DNA of 64,000 bases from Diploptera punctata (taxonomy: Eukaryota; Arthropoda; Insecta; Blattodea; Blaberidae). How positions within the stretch are numbered: the first letter of the stretch is position 1; every line of letters starts with the position of its first letter. Where the stretch lies: contig JASPKZ010007796.1 in assembly GCA_030220185.1 (NCBI GenBank), positions 124,001-188,000 on the forward strand, in the 5' to 3' direction. Under the pieces are notes generated by a model. It ran no database searches. It was given only the letters and a program-made list of their open reading frames with translations, and had not been told where the DNA came from. The position numbers and the translations under genes are program-made. Shown here piece after piece: positions 1 through 10,634 of the stretch.

Positions 1-99
1 TGCCAGTGAATAAGTAAGTGAACATGTCTTGCAATCACATGCAAGTGCTGAGATAAAGAATGTAAGTTGTGACAAAAAATGTAATATTTTAGTATAGAA

Positions 100-345
100 A
101 CCAGATATTATTCCAGAAATTCACGTAAAACGGCAGTAGCAAAATTCACATTCCTTATAGAACATGATTATTTGGCCAAACACTTGTATTAAATAGGAAT
201 CTACACGAATCCAAATTGTCCTCTATGCAACAAAGATAAAGAAATGAATGAAGCACATCTACAAACCTGAAGTATTAACTGTTGGATCCACCATAGAAAA
301 ATATTGGAGAGCAAGAACGCTAATGGCTTCATTACCAAGGCTCAG
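100..345 (+). pseudogene. LINE ORF2 C-terminal remnant
   Basis: Plus-strand translation gives a decayed tail of a non-LTR retrotransposon ORF2, with a run reading IGIYTNPNCPLCNKDKEMNE followed by A-H-L. This CPLC...H arrangement is the zinc-binding tail common in I/Jockey-type elements. It ends in a degraded version of the usual Y-W-S-A-R segment. In-frame stops interrupt it, so it is dead. A related remnant lies at 3225-3415 and a shorter one at about 25960-26020. It sits downstream of the last myosin exon in the window. Confidence 0.6.
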
Positions 346-668
346 CATTTGATAACAAGAAACAACATGTTGTGAATAGTGTGAGGAAATTTTTGTTTCC
401 ATCAATAGTACTAACCCACTTTTTTTTGGGCGGGGGGAAGGAAGTGTACATATACATAAATAAAAAAAAAAGTATCAATGTATCAACAAACACCAAATAG
501 ATGTAAAGAAATTTCATAATACAATATTATATTAACAAATTTAAAATATTTAACCTCACTTCGTGAAAATGTGAGTTTCTCATCTCACATGTTTCAAAAA
601 GCTGTTGCTCTCATTATTTGCTACTGTTTAAATTGAGTTGCTAACAAAAAGAAAAATTCATAACTTAC

Positions 669-809
669 CCTACATTCCTCGTCTAGCAAATCCAGTATTC
701 CAAGTTTTGTTTCAATTAAATCAATGCACGGCTGATTATCGTAAAAATCTATAAATTTCCACTCAATTTCTTCTTTCAGGTACTCTTCTTGTTCTAACTT
801 AAATACATG
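669..809 (-). CDS. didum: Myosin V motor-domain exon (relay helix region)
   Basis: This 47-codon exon reads [20 protein letters not shown], then [13 protein letters not shown], and ends at DEECR. That is the stretch following switch II in class V myosins, including the relay helix. The acceptor is TTTTACAG before CAT and the donor is AGG followed by GTAAGT, both phase 0. It joins directly to the upstream exon ending LQQQFNQ. It is the most 3' exon in the window; the remaining head, the IQ neck and the cargo tail must lie below position 1. No frame lesions are seen. Confidence 0.95.
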
Positions 810-952
810 CTGTAAAACAGAACAATCCATCATTACGCTCCAAGTCTGTTAATCAGAACAATCCCCAATCGTTCTTAAAGAACAAAATGTTTTGAATGTC
901 ATCCTCTCCTACATTCAACCTGGTTGTTTACAAAATTATGTCAACACACTTT

Positions 953-1640
953 ATTGATTAAGGTAGAATTTTTTATCGCTCACCTCATATTGTTCTTCTT
1001 ATTTGACTATAAACTAGTTTCGGAACATAGTTTCTGTTCCATCCTCAGTATCGCCACGACCGTTGTTCTGTCGTCTTGAAGAGCTGTCCTTCGCTCCTTC
1101 CATTGGCTGACTGAAAAACCTCCAAACCAGGTCATTCTCACCGGGAATTTCAAAGTTCATCAATTTCTTCTTTTCGCTCTTTTGAATGTAGATCTTTTCC
1201 CAAACAGTAAGTTCTTTTGGTTTTTCTATTTGTTTTAATAATTTAGCTTCTTTCTCGATAAGATGTTTTTCAGACCATGCATGGGCAGCCACTGCAGATT
1301 TTTCTACTTCCCCTTTCTTGACATTCCTGAGATGTTCTTTCACTCTAGTTTTCAAGTTTCTCTTAGTTTTTCCTATGTAGAATTTCTCACATTCTTCACA
1401 TTTAATTTGATAAATCCCTGATTTGTTTTCTTCCTTAATTTTCTCATTCCTATTAGGTCTAATCAGTCTACTGATGCTGTCAGCCAATGGAAGGAGCGAA
1501 GGACAGCTCTTCAAGACGACAGAACAACAGTCGCGACGATACTGAGGATGGAACAGAAACTATGTTCCGAAACTAGTTTATAGTCAAATAAGAAGAACAA
1601 TATGAGGTGAGTGATAAAAAATTCTACCTTAATGAATATA
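953..1640. mobile_element. Penelope-like foldback element with GIY-YIG fragment
   Basis: Two inverted arms of about 145 bp (left about 953-1110, right about 1480-1640) match almost base for base and enclose a spacer encoding a GIY-YIG endonuclease piece on the minus strand. Each arm holds a hammerhead-like core (1017-1048 on minus, 1542-1573 on plus) and the family block TATGAGGTGAG. A conserved ACCTCATAGTG follows at about 1640. I read it as the 3' end of a Penelope-like retroelement joined head to head with a second, shorter copy of itself. Boundaries are approximate. Confidence 0.7.
1104..1454 (-). pseudogene. GIY-YIG endonuclease fragment of a Penelope-like element
   Basis: The minus-strand frame reads GIYQIKCEECEKFYIGKT and continues with a conserved R-x8-EH motif, then EKSAVAAHAWSEKH and WEKIYIQKS. 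GIY, CxxC and YIG in this spacing are characteristic of the endonuclease domain fused to Penelope-like reverse transcriptases. The enclosing open frame (1014-1514, 166 codons) has no reverse transcriptase, so this is a 5'-truncated fragment. Its stop codon falls immediately 3' of the GAAAC of the inverted-repeat core. Related fragments are at 21130-21367 (minus), 21395-21620 (plus), 22575-22740 (plus), 26497-26640 (minus) and 27295-27470 (plus). Confidence 0.8.
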
Positions 1641-1847
1641 CCTCATAGTGAGAATTCCTAAAATAAGAAACTCTTTATTGAATTTTTAGACAAAATCATA
1701 TACTTGAAAAACAATATGCATGATATTACAAGTTGGAATCCATATTAATACCTAAAGCCAAAGGCAAGGCCGTCTTGCAACTTTGTCTTAGTAGCACGTC
1801 AGTAACTACTAACTCAGATCACTAAGAAAACCGGCGACAAAATTTAC

Positions 1848-2535
1848 ATTGATCTTGAAGATTTCTGGGCTGTTGGCCGTGGTCTTGAGGCTTGAAATTC
1901 CCTGACATTTCGCCAGAGACTGTGTCCGGCATCCTCAAGGATTGTCTTGAGACCAGCAATTTTGTTGACTGCCTGCCCTATTTATACAGTTCACCGCAAT
2001 GTGTTTTCTGAGCAATCCATTCAGTCGTAAGTTGTATCTGCCTTCTGATAAGTTAGCGATAGGGACTTCCACTGCACCAATGAGGTTGCTGTTTGAATGT
2101 CTAGTAGTCTGTTCTTGTAGAGGATTTCATGTGGTGTTTTTTTAGAGACGGTATCCATATTTTGTTGACTTTCTTCTTTTCTATTCAAATATAAAAACAG
2201 TTTTAATAGAAATGAAGTCATTAAAAGTCAACAAAATATGGATACTTGCTCTAAAAAAAAGCCAGATGCCAACCTCTACAAGATCAATCTACTAGACCTT
2301 CAATCAGCAACCTCATTGGTGCAATGGAAGTCCCTACAGTGGAAGGGCAGATTCAACTTATGATGGAACAGACTGTGCAGTGGACTGTATAAATAGGGCA
2401 GACAGTCAACAAAATTGTCAGTCTCAAGACAACTCCTAAGGATGCCAGACACAGTCCCTGACAAAATGTCAGGGAATTTCAAGGCTCAAGTCCACGGCCA
2501 ACAGCCTGGAAATCTTCTTCAAGATCATAATATTA
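1848..2535. mobile_element. Large foldback element (about 690 bp)
   Basis: A long imperfect palindrome centred near 2195. The left arm (1848-2190) and right arm (2205-2535) share the stretch around CCATATTTTGTTGACTTT and the stretch with the CTTGAGACCAGCAATTTTGT core. The right end runs into the family flank (ATATTGGGAAGTAAACATTATGAGGT), which links it to the Penelope-type foldbacks. A short minus-strand frame at 2021-2221 lies in the arm; I do not recognise its product. Confidence 0.6.
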
Positions 2536-2599
2536 TATTTAAATTAATATTGGGAAGTAAACATTATGAGGTCAAATCATTAATAGTGAGTGATTAAAA

Positions 2600-2865
2600 T
2601 ATGTTCTCCACTCACTAATAATCATAATATTAATTTAACTTTACAGGAATTAATCACTATGAGGTTTAATTTATGGCAAAATCAAATGTTTCCTACCTCT
2701 CCTCATATAAATCTTCTAAGTAAATCGCAATTTCGAGACCATGACAGTCTCATCTTCAGTACTATCTTGGCGAATGATGTTATGTCGATTGGAAGAAACT
2801 CTACACGATTTACTTAGAAGATTTATATGAGGAGAGGTAGGAAACATTTGATTTTATCATAATAT
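2600..2865. mobile_element. Short foldback with hammerhead-like core
   Basis: Inverted arms of about 55 bp (about 2680-2735 and 2808-2860) share TTTCCTACCTCTCCTCATAT and the following AAATCTTCTAAG. The left arm, read on minus, carries CTGAAGA, T, GAGAC/GTCTC stem, GAAAT at 2730-2759. The central spacer is not repeated. The right flank was later hit by the TTAA-type MITE. Confidence 0.6.
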
Positions 2866-2868
2866 TAA

Positions 2869-3157
2869 CCCATTCACCTCAAAAGACGAGGTAGACTCGC
2901 CGGCAGTTAAATGAATTCAACTCAGAAGAGGAGGCACACTCGCTTAACTCAGCTGTTATATATTTTGCAATATTTTGTGCATCCCTAAAGCAAGGTAATC
3001 TTTTGTTAACATTTATGAATAGTAGATGAATGTGTTTTGGCCTTCACCCTTATTGTGATCCCAAGTACCATTATCTTTTGTTTGTTTTGAATATCTGAAA
3101 ATAGACAATATAATTTCTGGGGAAATGCATTGAGCATTTAAACTTGATGCAAACGGG
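2869..3157. mobile_element. piggyBac-type MITE
   Basis: A 289-bp non-coding segment bounded by TTAA at 2865-2868 and 3158-3161. It has short inverted ends, CCCATTCA on the left and the complement of AACGGG on the right. TTAA duplication with CCC-starting ends is diagnostic of the piggyBac superfamily. It inserted into the ATATTAA at the edge of the preceding foldback. A second member is at 15850-16162. Confidence 0.6.
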
Positions 3158-3224
3158 TTAACTTCAGCCGTGAAAGCCTAAGTCAATATATAAATTTACA
3201 TTGTTGCAAAAGCATGGTTTCATT

Positions 3225-3415
3225 ACTGAATTTAATATTCCCATAATAGGTATTTACACCAATCCAAATTGATCCTCTATACAACAAAGAACAAATGACT
3301 GAAGAAAGTAAATTTGTAAAGTGTTATTTGCTCAATCAATCATAGAAAACTACTTAAGTGTACAAGAAATAATAGCTTCATTCCAATCACCAAACATTAG
3401 ACATCATTATTTCTT
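3225..3415 (+). pseudogene. LINE ORF2 C-terminal remnant
   Basis: This is a diverged copy of the segment at 100-345, with the same order: TTTACACCAATCCAAATTGA, CCTCTATACAACAAAG, and a tail matching the CATAGAAA..AGCTTCATT part. Stops and indels make it non-functional. Confidence 0.5.
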
Positions 3416-3460
3416 TGTTTACAGCATAATAATAAATCAAAAATAAAGATAGAATGTTAC

Positions 3461-3676
3461 CTGATTAAACTGCTGCTGAAGTTTTTCATTAGCATAGTTA
3501 ATGCAGAATTGTTCAAAACTGTTGATATCAAATGTTTCAAACCCATAAATGTCCAACACTCCAATAAACCTTTGGGCAGTACTAGAACTCTTCAGAGCCT
3601 TGTTGATGACTTCCACAATCCAATTGAACAGCTCAGCATAGATATGCTTAGCAAGAGCATCTCTTGCTCCCACAGC
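3461..3676 (-). CDS. didum: Myosin V motor-domain exon (switch II)
   Basis: A 72-codon, phase-0 exon beginning [20 protein letters not shown] and ending [25 protein letters not shown] is the lower 50K signature. [12 protein letters not shown] contains switch II (DIYGFE), which contacts the gamma phosphate of ATP, and is followed by [16 protein letters not shown], universal in myosins. The acceptor is TTTTTCAG before GCTGTG and the donor is CAG followed by GTAACA. The downstream exon continues [10 protein letters not shown] exactly as in class V myosins. Confidence 0.97.
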
Positions 3677-3784
3677 CTGAAAAATAAGTAAACTATGATC
3701 ATGCATGCCTTACCCATGATTAACATATTCTGCTGTAACATGGGTGTTAAGTAAAGAAGATGAAAATGCTTTACATATATTCAA

Positions 3785-4122
3785 AAGAAAGATAATAAGA
3801 TGAATATATGGACCAGTATTGGAAAACAATACATGGAGAATCCAATCAAATTCAGAAATTGATGATATACTCAGAGGAGAGGATCTTGAAGATACATCAA
3901 GTCATTGAGATTGAGATGGGTAGGACACGTTGAATGAATGGAATGCTAAATGCCAAAAATAATTTAATTGAGACTACAGCAGGCTGTGACATCAATTAGA
4001 CATAAAATGGTGGCAAGTATGAATTTATTGTTTTATATTTAACTCTGGCAGGACTCTATTGGGAAGCAAGAAAGCAAATGGAACACATCCAAGCTAATGG
4101 GCATTAGACTACTACTACTACT
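3785..4122 (+). pseudogene. LINE 3'-end fragment
   Basis: A decayed plus-strand reading frame with a recognisable IKSLRLRWVGHVE segment. The R-L-R-W-x-G-H motif near the end of ORF2 is typical of the RTE-like LINEs in this window. It ends in a simple (ACT)n tail at about 4107-4122, which serves as the 3' tail. The SINE that follows inserted just beyond it. Confidence 0.55.
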
Positions 4123-4137
4123 ATATTATTTCAAATA

Positions 4138-4525
4138 GTCCACCGCTGTGGTCTCGGGGTAGTGTGCTGCCTTGTCACGCAGCAGACACGGGTTCAATCC
4201 CCGGTCGGAACACTTTTTCTGGGTGAGGTTTTTATCGAGGTTTTTTGTCACCTGTAAGATAAATGTCAGAAAAATTTAAGGCCCAAACAGTCCCCGAAAT
4301 CATATAGCCATCACAATCATCATCATTCATATTCATCTTAGGTTAAGCTTAGGATTAAGAACTCTCCTGGTGCACCATTATCATCATCATCACCCATCAT
4401 ATCATCGGGGCAACGTAAGCCCGCCTTCCAGGCGCCCCAACCTCAGAAGTGAGTTACAAGTATGCCATGCCAGGAGAAAAATCAGGAATATCGAAAGACA
4501 AACCTGGGGCATTTGAAAAAAAAAA
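4138..4525 (+). mobile_element. tRNA-derived SINE, family 1 (388 bp)
   Basis: A complete insertion flanked by a perfect 15-bp target duplication (4123-4137 and 4526-4540, ATATTATTTCAAATA). The head is tRNA-like: an A box in GTGGTCTCGGGGTAGTGTGC and a B box in GGGTTCAATCC. A body of about 300 bp with CATCATCAT runs follows, then an A-rich end. Relatives are at 44334-44671 (minus), 53495-53840, 23890-24170 and 21850-22110; the last two lack the tRNA head. Confidence 0.85.
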
Positions 4526-4794
4526 ATATTATTTCAAATAAAGTTCAGTTCATTTAAAATGCAGTGATTTGTTTCATATAATGTATATTAACACTACCTT
4601 TTGGATATATTTTTGTATATACATTGTACGTAGTATACATAAAGGGGAGTGGTTTTACTTCCTGCCCAAGATAGGTAATGTGTAATATTACAGTACAGTT
4701 ATTTAGTTATTATAGGTTGGCAACCCTGAAATTTAGAAAATTGAACTTTGAGTTATGGTTGTCATTCCTGTAAGTATGACAGGACACACTATTC

Positions 4795-5150
4795 TGCAAA
4801 AAATCTTTTATCACCTCAATTCATATTATTCTTCTTTTTACACTAGTTTTGGGACCTTCCTCAGTATATTCATGACCATTGTTATGTTGATAAGAACCTT
4901 GATATCAAATAATTTCCGCTGGAATTTCAAAGTTCATTAATTCAGAAATTAATTAAATTTGAAGTTCTTGAAAAAAAATTATTTGATTTTGAAGTTCTTC
5001 AGTCTACCAACAGAGGGAGCAAAAGACGGCTCTACAAGACAACATAACAATTGTCATGAACATACTGAGGATGGAACTAATGAAGTTCCTGAAATTAGTC
5101 TAAGAATAAGAAGAATATGAGGTGAGGTGATAAAAAATTTTACTTAAATG
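4795..5150. mobile_element. Penelope-like foldback element
   Basis: Inverted arms (about 4810-4935 and 5010-5125) share the AATATTCTTCTTxxxACTAGT block and ACATAACAATxGTCATGAA. The right arm has CTGAGGA, T, GGAAC/GTTCC stem, GAAAT at 5065-5095, then ATGAGGTGAG. The left arm retains a trace of the GIY-YIG C-terminus (the AATTTCAAAGTTCATTAATT segment also seen near 1145). It is more decayed than the element at 953-1640 but belongs to the same subfamily. Confidence 0.6.
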
Positions 5151-5218
5151 TTATCAAGAATTCAACAAATTATGAAGTGATTAAAAATCTCAAAATGTCA
5201 GATTGCACATGCACTCAC

Positions 5219-5350
5219 CTCATTAACTGTCATTGGTTTGAAGAAGACTTCTCGCATGCTCACAATCTTCCTGTGGCATAACCAACTACGCATTTCCCTA
5301 GCATCCAGCTGCAATAATTCTGCCAGGATAAGAAGATGTTTATCATCTGC
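5219..5350 (-). CDS. didum: Myosin V motor-domain exon (upper/lower 50K linker)
   Basis: A 44-codon, phase-0 exon translated directly from the minus strand: ADDKHLLILAELLQLDAREM, then RSWLCHRKIVSMREVFFKP and MTVNE. It matches the ELLxxDxxxMxxWLCHRK segment of myosin V heads. The acceptor is TGTCCGCAG before GCAGATGAT and the donor is GAG followed by GTGAGTGC. It links the exon ending SAIP to the one beginning [10 protein letters not shown]. It lies between two foldback elements about 70-120 bp away on each side. Confidence 0.95.
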
Positions 5351-5469
5351 CTGCGGACACAACACAGCACTAAACTTAATTTTCTCAAATTATATACTTA
5401 AAATAACTTAACTTCTAAGCATTATATGAGTCATATTCAGGAAATACCTATCTAATAGATATATTAAGT

Positions 5470-5822
5470 TATGTAGGTAGAAAATAACACTATGAGGTTT
5501 ATTTTAATTTTGTTGAGTTGAATTTTGACTCACGTCATACTTCTTAACTCCCTTGCAAATCCAGATTTCGTCACTGTATTTGTGACATTCTCAATGCTGT
5601 TCACGTTCACAACTGACGTCCAATGGTCTCCTCTCCTGCAGACTCACCTCTGCGCCATCAGATAGCATGGAGGTCAGTGTGCAGGAGAGGAGACCATTGG
5701 ACGTCAGTTGTGAACGTGAACAGCATTGAGAATGTCACAAATACAGTGACAAAATCTGGATTTGCAAGGGAGTTAAGAAGTATGAGGTGAGTCAAAAATC
5801 AACTCAACAAAATTAATAGATA
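5470..5822. mobile_element. Foldback element with short loop
   Basis: Arms of about 145 bp (about 5510-5650 and 5675-5820) are nearly identical in inverted orientation, with the shared blocks CTCAATGCTGTTCACGTTCA and ACGTCCAATGGTCTCCTCTC, separated by only about 25 bp. The outer ends are TTGACTCA and TGAGTCAA next to the ATGAGGTGAG block. The arm is homologous to the arms of 20995-21800 (CTCAATGCTG, GTTCACAACTGACGTCCAA), so it is a version that has lost the endonuclease spacer. Confidence 0.7.
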
Positions 5823-5888
5823 TATAATTTTTTTTTCAATTTTATTTTCTTTATATAGTCCAAACCTTGAACTATTTTTCGTTATATA

Positions 5889-7199
5889 CGAGGCCCATCC
5901 AGAAAGTAAGTTTCCTTTAAAGAAAACATATTTAACTGGGACAACTGCGCATACGCAACAGATCTATGACGTATCAATCATATGTCAGCTGGACAGTGGT
6001 CGCGTTGCATCAGCAGTGGTCTCAATTGGCAGCTCTTATTCGTTCTCCCGCCGTGTGCCAAAAATTAGTCTGTGATAAGGTTCCTGAATGCGCAAAACAT
6101 TGTGCCGATTAAAATTCGTCAGGTCTGTCCGGTCTACGAACGAGACATCATGAGCAAACAGATGGTGCGTCGCTGGTGTAGGCTTTTCCCCCAAGATCGT
6201 CAAAGTGTCCATGATGAAGAGCGCAGTGGGTGACCGTCCCTCATCAATGATGTCCTTGTTGAGCTGGTGCGGCAGCGCATCGTGGAAAACAGTCGACTCA
6301 CAATTATGGAGCTCAGCAACCATTTTCTGCAGATATCATGATCCTTACTGCATGAAATTGTGACTAAGCACCTGCTGTTCCAAGAAATTGTGTGCCAGAT
6401 GGGTGCCGAGGAATCTGACACCCGAGCACAAAACGAAACGCTTAGCAGCAGCACTGACATTTCTGCAGCGTTATCATGATGATGGTGACGAGTTCCTCGA
6501 CAGGATCATCACAGGCGATGAGACGTGGATTTCGCACTTTACTCCAGAAACCAAGCAGCAGTCAATGCATTGGCGCCACAATGGATCTCCGGTCATGACA
6601 AAATTCAAACAGACTGTGTCGGTGCAGAAAATGATGTGCACGGTGTTCTGGGACAGGAAGGGCATTCTGCTCATTGACTTCCTGCTGCCCAGGGGTGTAA
6701 CAGTGAATATTGACCGTTACTGTGAAACACTGCGGAAATTGTGACGTACCATTCAAAACAAGAGGCGTGGAATGCTTACTGCAGGTGTTGTGCTGCTTCA
6801 TGACAATGCTCGTCGACATATGGCTCAGCACACAGCAACTGTTCTGTGGGAGTTCGGCTGGGAGCTGTTTCATCATCCACCATACAGCCCTGATCTTGCT
6901 CCCAGCGATTTCCATCTTTTCTTGCATTTAAAGAAATTCCTGTCCTCCAGTCAGCATTTGGACAACAACGAAGGGTTGAAGACAACTGTCACATACTGGT
7001 TTCCTTCACAGGCAGCAGACTTCTACGAACCAGGGATACAAAAGTTGATCCCACAATATGACAAATGTCTAAATTCTGATGGTACCTATGTTGAAAAATA
7101 GCTGAAACATTGCTGTATCTATGCCAATAAAATTTTTCAGGTAACTGTGTTTTCTTTATTTAAAAAAAAAATGGAAACCTACTTTCTGGATGAGCCTCA
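5889..7199 (+). mobile_element. mariner-like DNA transposon (1.31 kb)
   Basis: TA dinucleotides at 5887-5888 and 7200-7201 flank inverted ends of about 28 bp (left CGAGGCCCATCCAGAAAGTA; right complement TGAGGCTCATCCAGAAAGTA). The length is standard for mariner. It encloses a broken transposase on the plus strand. It lies in the intron between the exons at 5219 and 10885. Confidence 0.92.
6100..7101 (+). pseudogene. Broken mariner transposase
   Basis: The N-terminal helix-turn-helix portion is recognisable around 6120-6390 (SKQMVRRWCRLF, then LTIMELSNHF) but is shifted by one frame and has stops. From 6388 a single frame gives ARWVPRNLTPEHK, IITGDETWISHFTPETKQ, LLHDNARRHMAQ and HPPYSPDLAPSDFHLF. 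These carry the first Asp (GDETW), the second Asp (HDNA) and the third Asp (SDFHLF) of the D,D34D catalytic triad. One TGA at 6742-6744 splits this frame where CGA/Arg is expected. The enzyme is dead, but the triad is preserved. Confidence 0.9.
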
Positions 7200-7483
7200 T
7201 AGTTTCTGCCATTATTGAGGCATTTCTTATAGCAGGATGCGGGAGTTATTATTCCTTCATCATAAAAAGATCCCACATGTGAAGATAAGCTGATGATATG
7301 ATGATCAGCAAGAAACTTCTTTGGGTAAATATGGGGTAGGTTACTGAACTTTGTGATCCATTTCATCAATGTTACATCACTCGTAAAACTTCATCCTTAG
7401 ATCTGGCAATGGAAAGCTGATGATGAATAACTTCCAATTTCACATTTCTCACGTCCAAGAAATGAATAACAACAGACCATATT

Positions 7484-8290
7484 TGAGCCCTTGAGTATTA
7501 AAATGGGCCATGTCCACTTTCGGTGCATTTACAAATGAACACATCTACTGATAGCTCAAGAGTATATTTATGTTCATCATAATTGTATTTTTATGGTGTT
7601 TCCAAGTTTCTAATAAAACAAAATATTTGATCAATTGAGTTGGTGTTTACTTGATGAAAATCCATATTTATTAATTAAATAAAAATAAAACGTAGTTTTA
7701 TTTGATTTACATATTTATTATATAATTCAGTGACAGCTGTTTCGGTACACTGTACCTTCTTCAGACATGTTAACAAATACTGAAACAACTGTCACTGAAT
7801 TATATAATAAATATGAAAATCAAATAAAACTACGTTTTATTTTTATTTAATTAACAAAATATTTGGTCTACACACACACACACACACACATATATACATA
7901 TTTATACATTTCTTGATAATGGCATGTGGGATCATGCCGAAATGTCGGAATCGGTGGCCAGAGGCCAAATTTGAATCCATGACGCAGAAAACCCAAGAAA
8001 ACTTTCTTATTCATATATATATATACTGTTTATAATGTATTATTTTAACCAGGAATACGAAAAAAAAATACAGTTTTTACAAAACCCAAGAAAACTTTCT
8101 TATTCATATATATATATTACTGAAGATGAAACCACATAGGTTTTGAAACCAGTATAATTAGAAGACTGGATATGAAGGTGAGGTATAAAGAATTTTAATT
8201 TAAATCTTAAATTAAACTTCATAGTGATTTTCCTATAAAAATTCAAAATAATGGACATGGCCCATTTTAATACTCGAGGGCTCATTTCAC
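7484..8290. mobile_element. Inverted-repeat-bounded composite with foldback core
   Basis: GAGCCCTTGAGTATTAAAAT plus GGGCCATGTCC at 7485-7518 recurs inverted at 8249-8286 (GGACATGGCCCATTTTAATA, CTCGAGGGCTC). Between them lie a foldback (7640-7865), a CA/TA microsatellite (7868-7905) and a half element at 8120-8200. The half element has a hammerhead-like core (8120-8149: CTGAAGA, TG, AAACC/GGTTT, GAAAC) and a TGAGGT block. The phrase ACCCAAGAAAACTTTCTTAT occurs twice (about 7989 and 8084), indicating a local duplication. Confidence 0.45.
7640..7865. mobile_element. Foldback element with short loop
   Basis: Arms of about 90 bp (7660-7750 and 7775-7855) pair through ATTTTTATTTAATTAA, AAACGTAGTTTTATTTGATT and TATATAATTCAGTGACAG. 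The left arm read on minus contains CTGAAGA, A, GGTAC/GTACC, GAAAC at 7739-7764. Closely related foldbacks, sharing TTTACTT.ATGAAAATCCATA and the CAGCTGTTTC core, are the two tandem copies at 60056-60977. Confidence 0.7.
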
Positions 8291-8414
8291 AGCTGGTGGG
8301 TCATTCGATTTTCTTGAATATGTCAAATACATAGAACAGTACCTACACATAAACTGAATTTATGTTTTTATTATTCATTTCATACATCTCAATAATGGAT
8401 AAATAATATTTTAA

Positions 8415-9040
8415 AAGAAATATTCTATGCTGGGGCTTGAACCCAGGACCTTTCGCACTCTAGGTGAATGCTCTAACCGAGTGAAGTACCTGAGCAAGTT
8501 CCAATCCAAATGCAAATTTTTCTCTTATATACACCATTACCATTAATTCCCATGCACCAAATGCTATAAAACCTTTGCTTCTATCTTGCGAATGGCAGCT
8601 TCTTTCGATGTTTTTATTATTCATTTCATACATCTCATAAATCATATTTGAACAGAAAAATTTTACGCTCAGACTGGATTGAACCCACGACCTTTCACAC
8701 TCTAGGAGCATTCACGTATATAAGAGAAAAATTTGCATTTAGATTGGAACTTGCTCAGGTAGCTCACTCGATTCAAACATTTGCCTAGAGTGCAAAAGGT
8801 CCTGGGTTCAAGACCCAGTCTGAGCATATAATTTTTCTCTTCAAATAGACTACCAGTTGTTTACAAATCAATTAAGGAAGCCAGCACACATGTACAATAA
8901 TATAACAGCAACCCTACAGTGCTTACATTTGAAACGGTTTTTATTGTTCATTTCATACATCTCGTCTAGAGTTTGAAAGGTCCTAGGTTCAGACCCCAGT
9001 CTGAGCACATATTTTTCTCTTCAAATATAATTTGAAACAG
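8415..9040. repeat. Cluster of four tRNA-SINE fragments (family 2)
   Basis: Fragments in alternating orientation at about 8425-8545 (minus), 8650-8705 (minus), 8735-8850 (plus) and 8945-9030 (plus). Each contains the B-box region GGGTTCAAGACCCAGTCTGA or its complement and the TTTTTCTCTTCAAATATAAT motif. None folds as a proper tRNA, so these are tRNA-derived SINE pieces. The mariner at 9047 inserted at the edge of the last one. Confidence 0.6.
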
Positions 9041-9046
9041 TACTTA

Positions 9047-10367
9047 CGAGGGCGGATCGGAAAGTAACGCACAATAATTTTTTTTTAAAAAGTTTAATAG
9101 TAAAAAAAAGGAAAGAAATCACAAATAAACTTACATCTTTTACCTACTTTTCGAGATAGTCACCAACTTTCTCAACACATTTTTCCCATCGTGTTACCAG
9201 TTTCAATATGCCCTGTTCGTAGAAGTCCGTTTGGTTGGAGTGTAGCCATCTGCGCACTGCTGATTTCACTTCCACATCTGTCTCAAAGCGTTTGCCGGCC
9301 AGGAATTTCTTCATGGGACCAAACAGATGAAAGTCCGATGGTGCAAGATCCGGACTGTATGGTGGATGCTGGAGCACCTCCCAACCAAATTCGGCGATTT
9401 TCTGACGAACGACAGCAGCAACATGGGGGCGAGCATTGTCATGAAGAAGTTTAACGTTAATGTTGTGACGTTTGTCACGAATGGCACGACGCAACTTCAC
9501 CAAAGTTTTAATGTAGGCCGCAAGCATTCACAGTGGTCCCGTGTTCAGCAAAGTCCACCAATAAAACACCATGCATATCCCAGAACACTGTCACAAGCAC
9601 TTTCCTGGCAGATTGAGTCACTTTGAATTTTTTCTTTACTGGGGAACCAGCATATTTCCACTCCATTGATGCCTGCTTTGTTTCAGGCGTGTAGTGGTAC
9701 GCCCACGACTCATCACCTGTGACGATTCCTTCCAGAAAGTCATGTCCTTGTGCGGTGTACCGCGTTAAGTGGTCCAAGATTGCCATCATTCGCTGGCCCT
9801 TGTGGTCGTCTGTCAGGTTATTAGGCACCCAGCGAGCACTAACTTTACGGAATTTTAAATTTTCATGAACAATATCGTACACCGCGCCATAGAAATGTTG
9901 AACTTCTGCGATACGGCTCGCAGTTGCACACGCCGGTCGTTCAGAATTGCCGCCTCAATGCCTCTGACATTCTGCGGGATTGCTGCTGTTGTCGGCCGGC
10001 CGGAACATGGCCAATCACTAAGGTTCACGCGTCCCTCTTGGAAGAATGTGCACCACCTGGAGACATTGCTACGGTCCATACAATCATCCCCATACACGCC
10101 ACGCATGTCCCTGTGAATTTCACTGGGTTTATGCCCTTTGGCCCACAAAAATCGAACAACACTTCTCTGTTCCTCACAGGTGGACGACTGTAGCATGCGC
10201 GCCATCTTTGTTGCATAGTTCAACCTTCTCTCGCAAGAGGTGCACCTGAGAAAAAATTACCATCTGTAGTGAAAACTTCAAACTATATCTCTGTGAAATT
10301 TCAACATTCTAGCTGCAATACCAAGGCAGAAAAAAATTATTGTGCGTTACTTTCCGATCCGCCCTGG
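9047..10367 (-). mobile_element. mariner-like DNA transposon (1.32 kb)
   Basis: TA at 9045-9046 and 10368-10369 flank inverted ends: CGAGGGCGGATCGGAAAGTA on the left, and the complement of TACTTTCCGATCCGCCCTGG on the right. It differs in ends and transposase from the mariner at 5889, so it is a separate lineage. Confidence 0.93.
9144..10223 (-). pseudogene. Broken mariner transposase
   Basis: Three overlapping minus-strand pieces complete a mariner transposase. 10223-9855 holds the helix-turn-helix part (EEQRSVVRFLWAKGHKPSEI, VSRWCTFFQEGR). 9882-9508 holds ARWVPNNLTDDHK and IVTGDESWAYHYTPETKQAS. 9527-9144 holds LLHDNARPHVA, HPPYSPDLAPSDFHLFGPMK and the C-terminus KVGDYLEK. All three catalytic Asp residues are present (GDESW, HDNA, SDFHLF). 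Two frameshifts, near 9870 and 9515, break it. It is less decayed than the neighbouring mariner. Confidence 0.93.
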
Positions 10368-10634
10368 TACTTTCCGAATATACAAAGCAGGAAATTAAAA
10401 AATGAAGTAACGGCAGAAAAATTTCAATCACAAAAAATAACCAATACCTATGAATCTGAACTGTTACACAAAATAATGCTACCTCACTTTCATAACTTTA
10501 ACCTATACTAGAAATTTAATCTAATAACATACACCAAACAAAAATGATTAATTATCTAAGTCAACATCTAGATATTAGAAACCAATAACAAATTTCACTA
10601 AAGTGGTTATATTATTTTTGGTCTGGACATCTTA

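Noticed and set aside
9191..9626. Plus-strand open frames across the second mariner
   Set aside because: They are antisense shadows of the minus-strand transposase.
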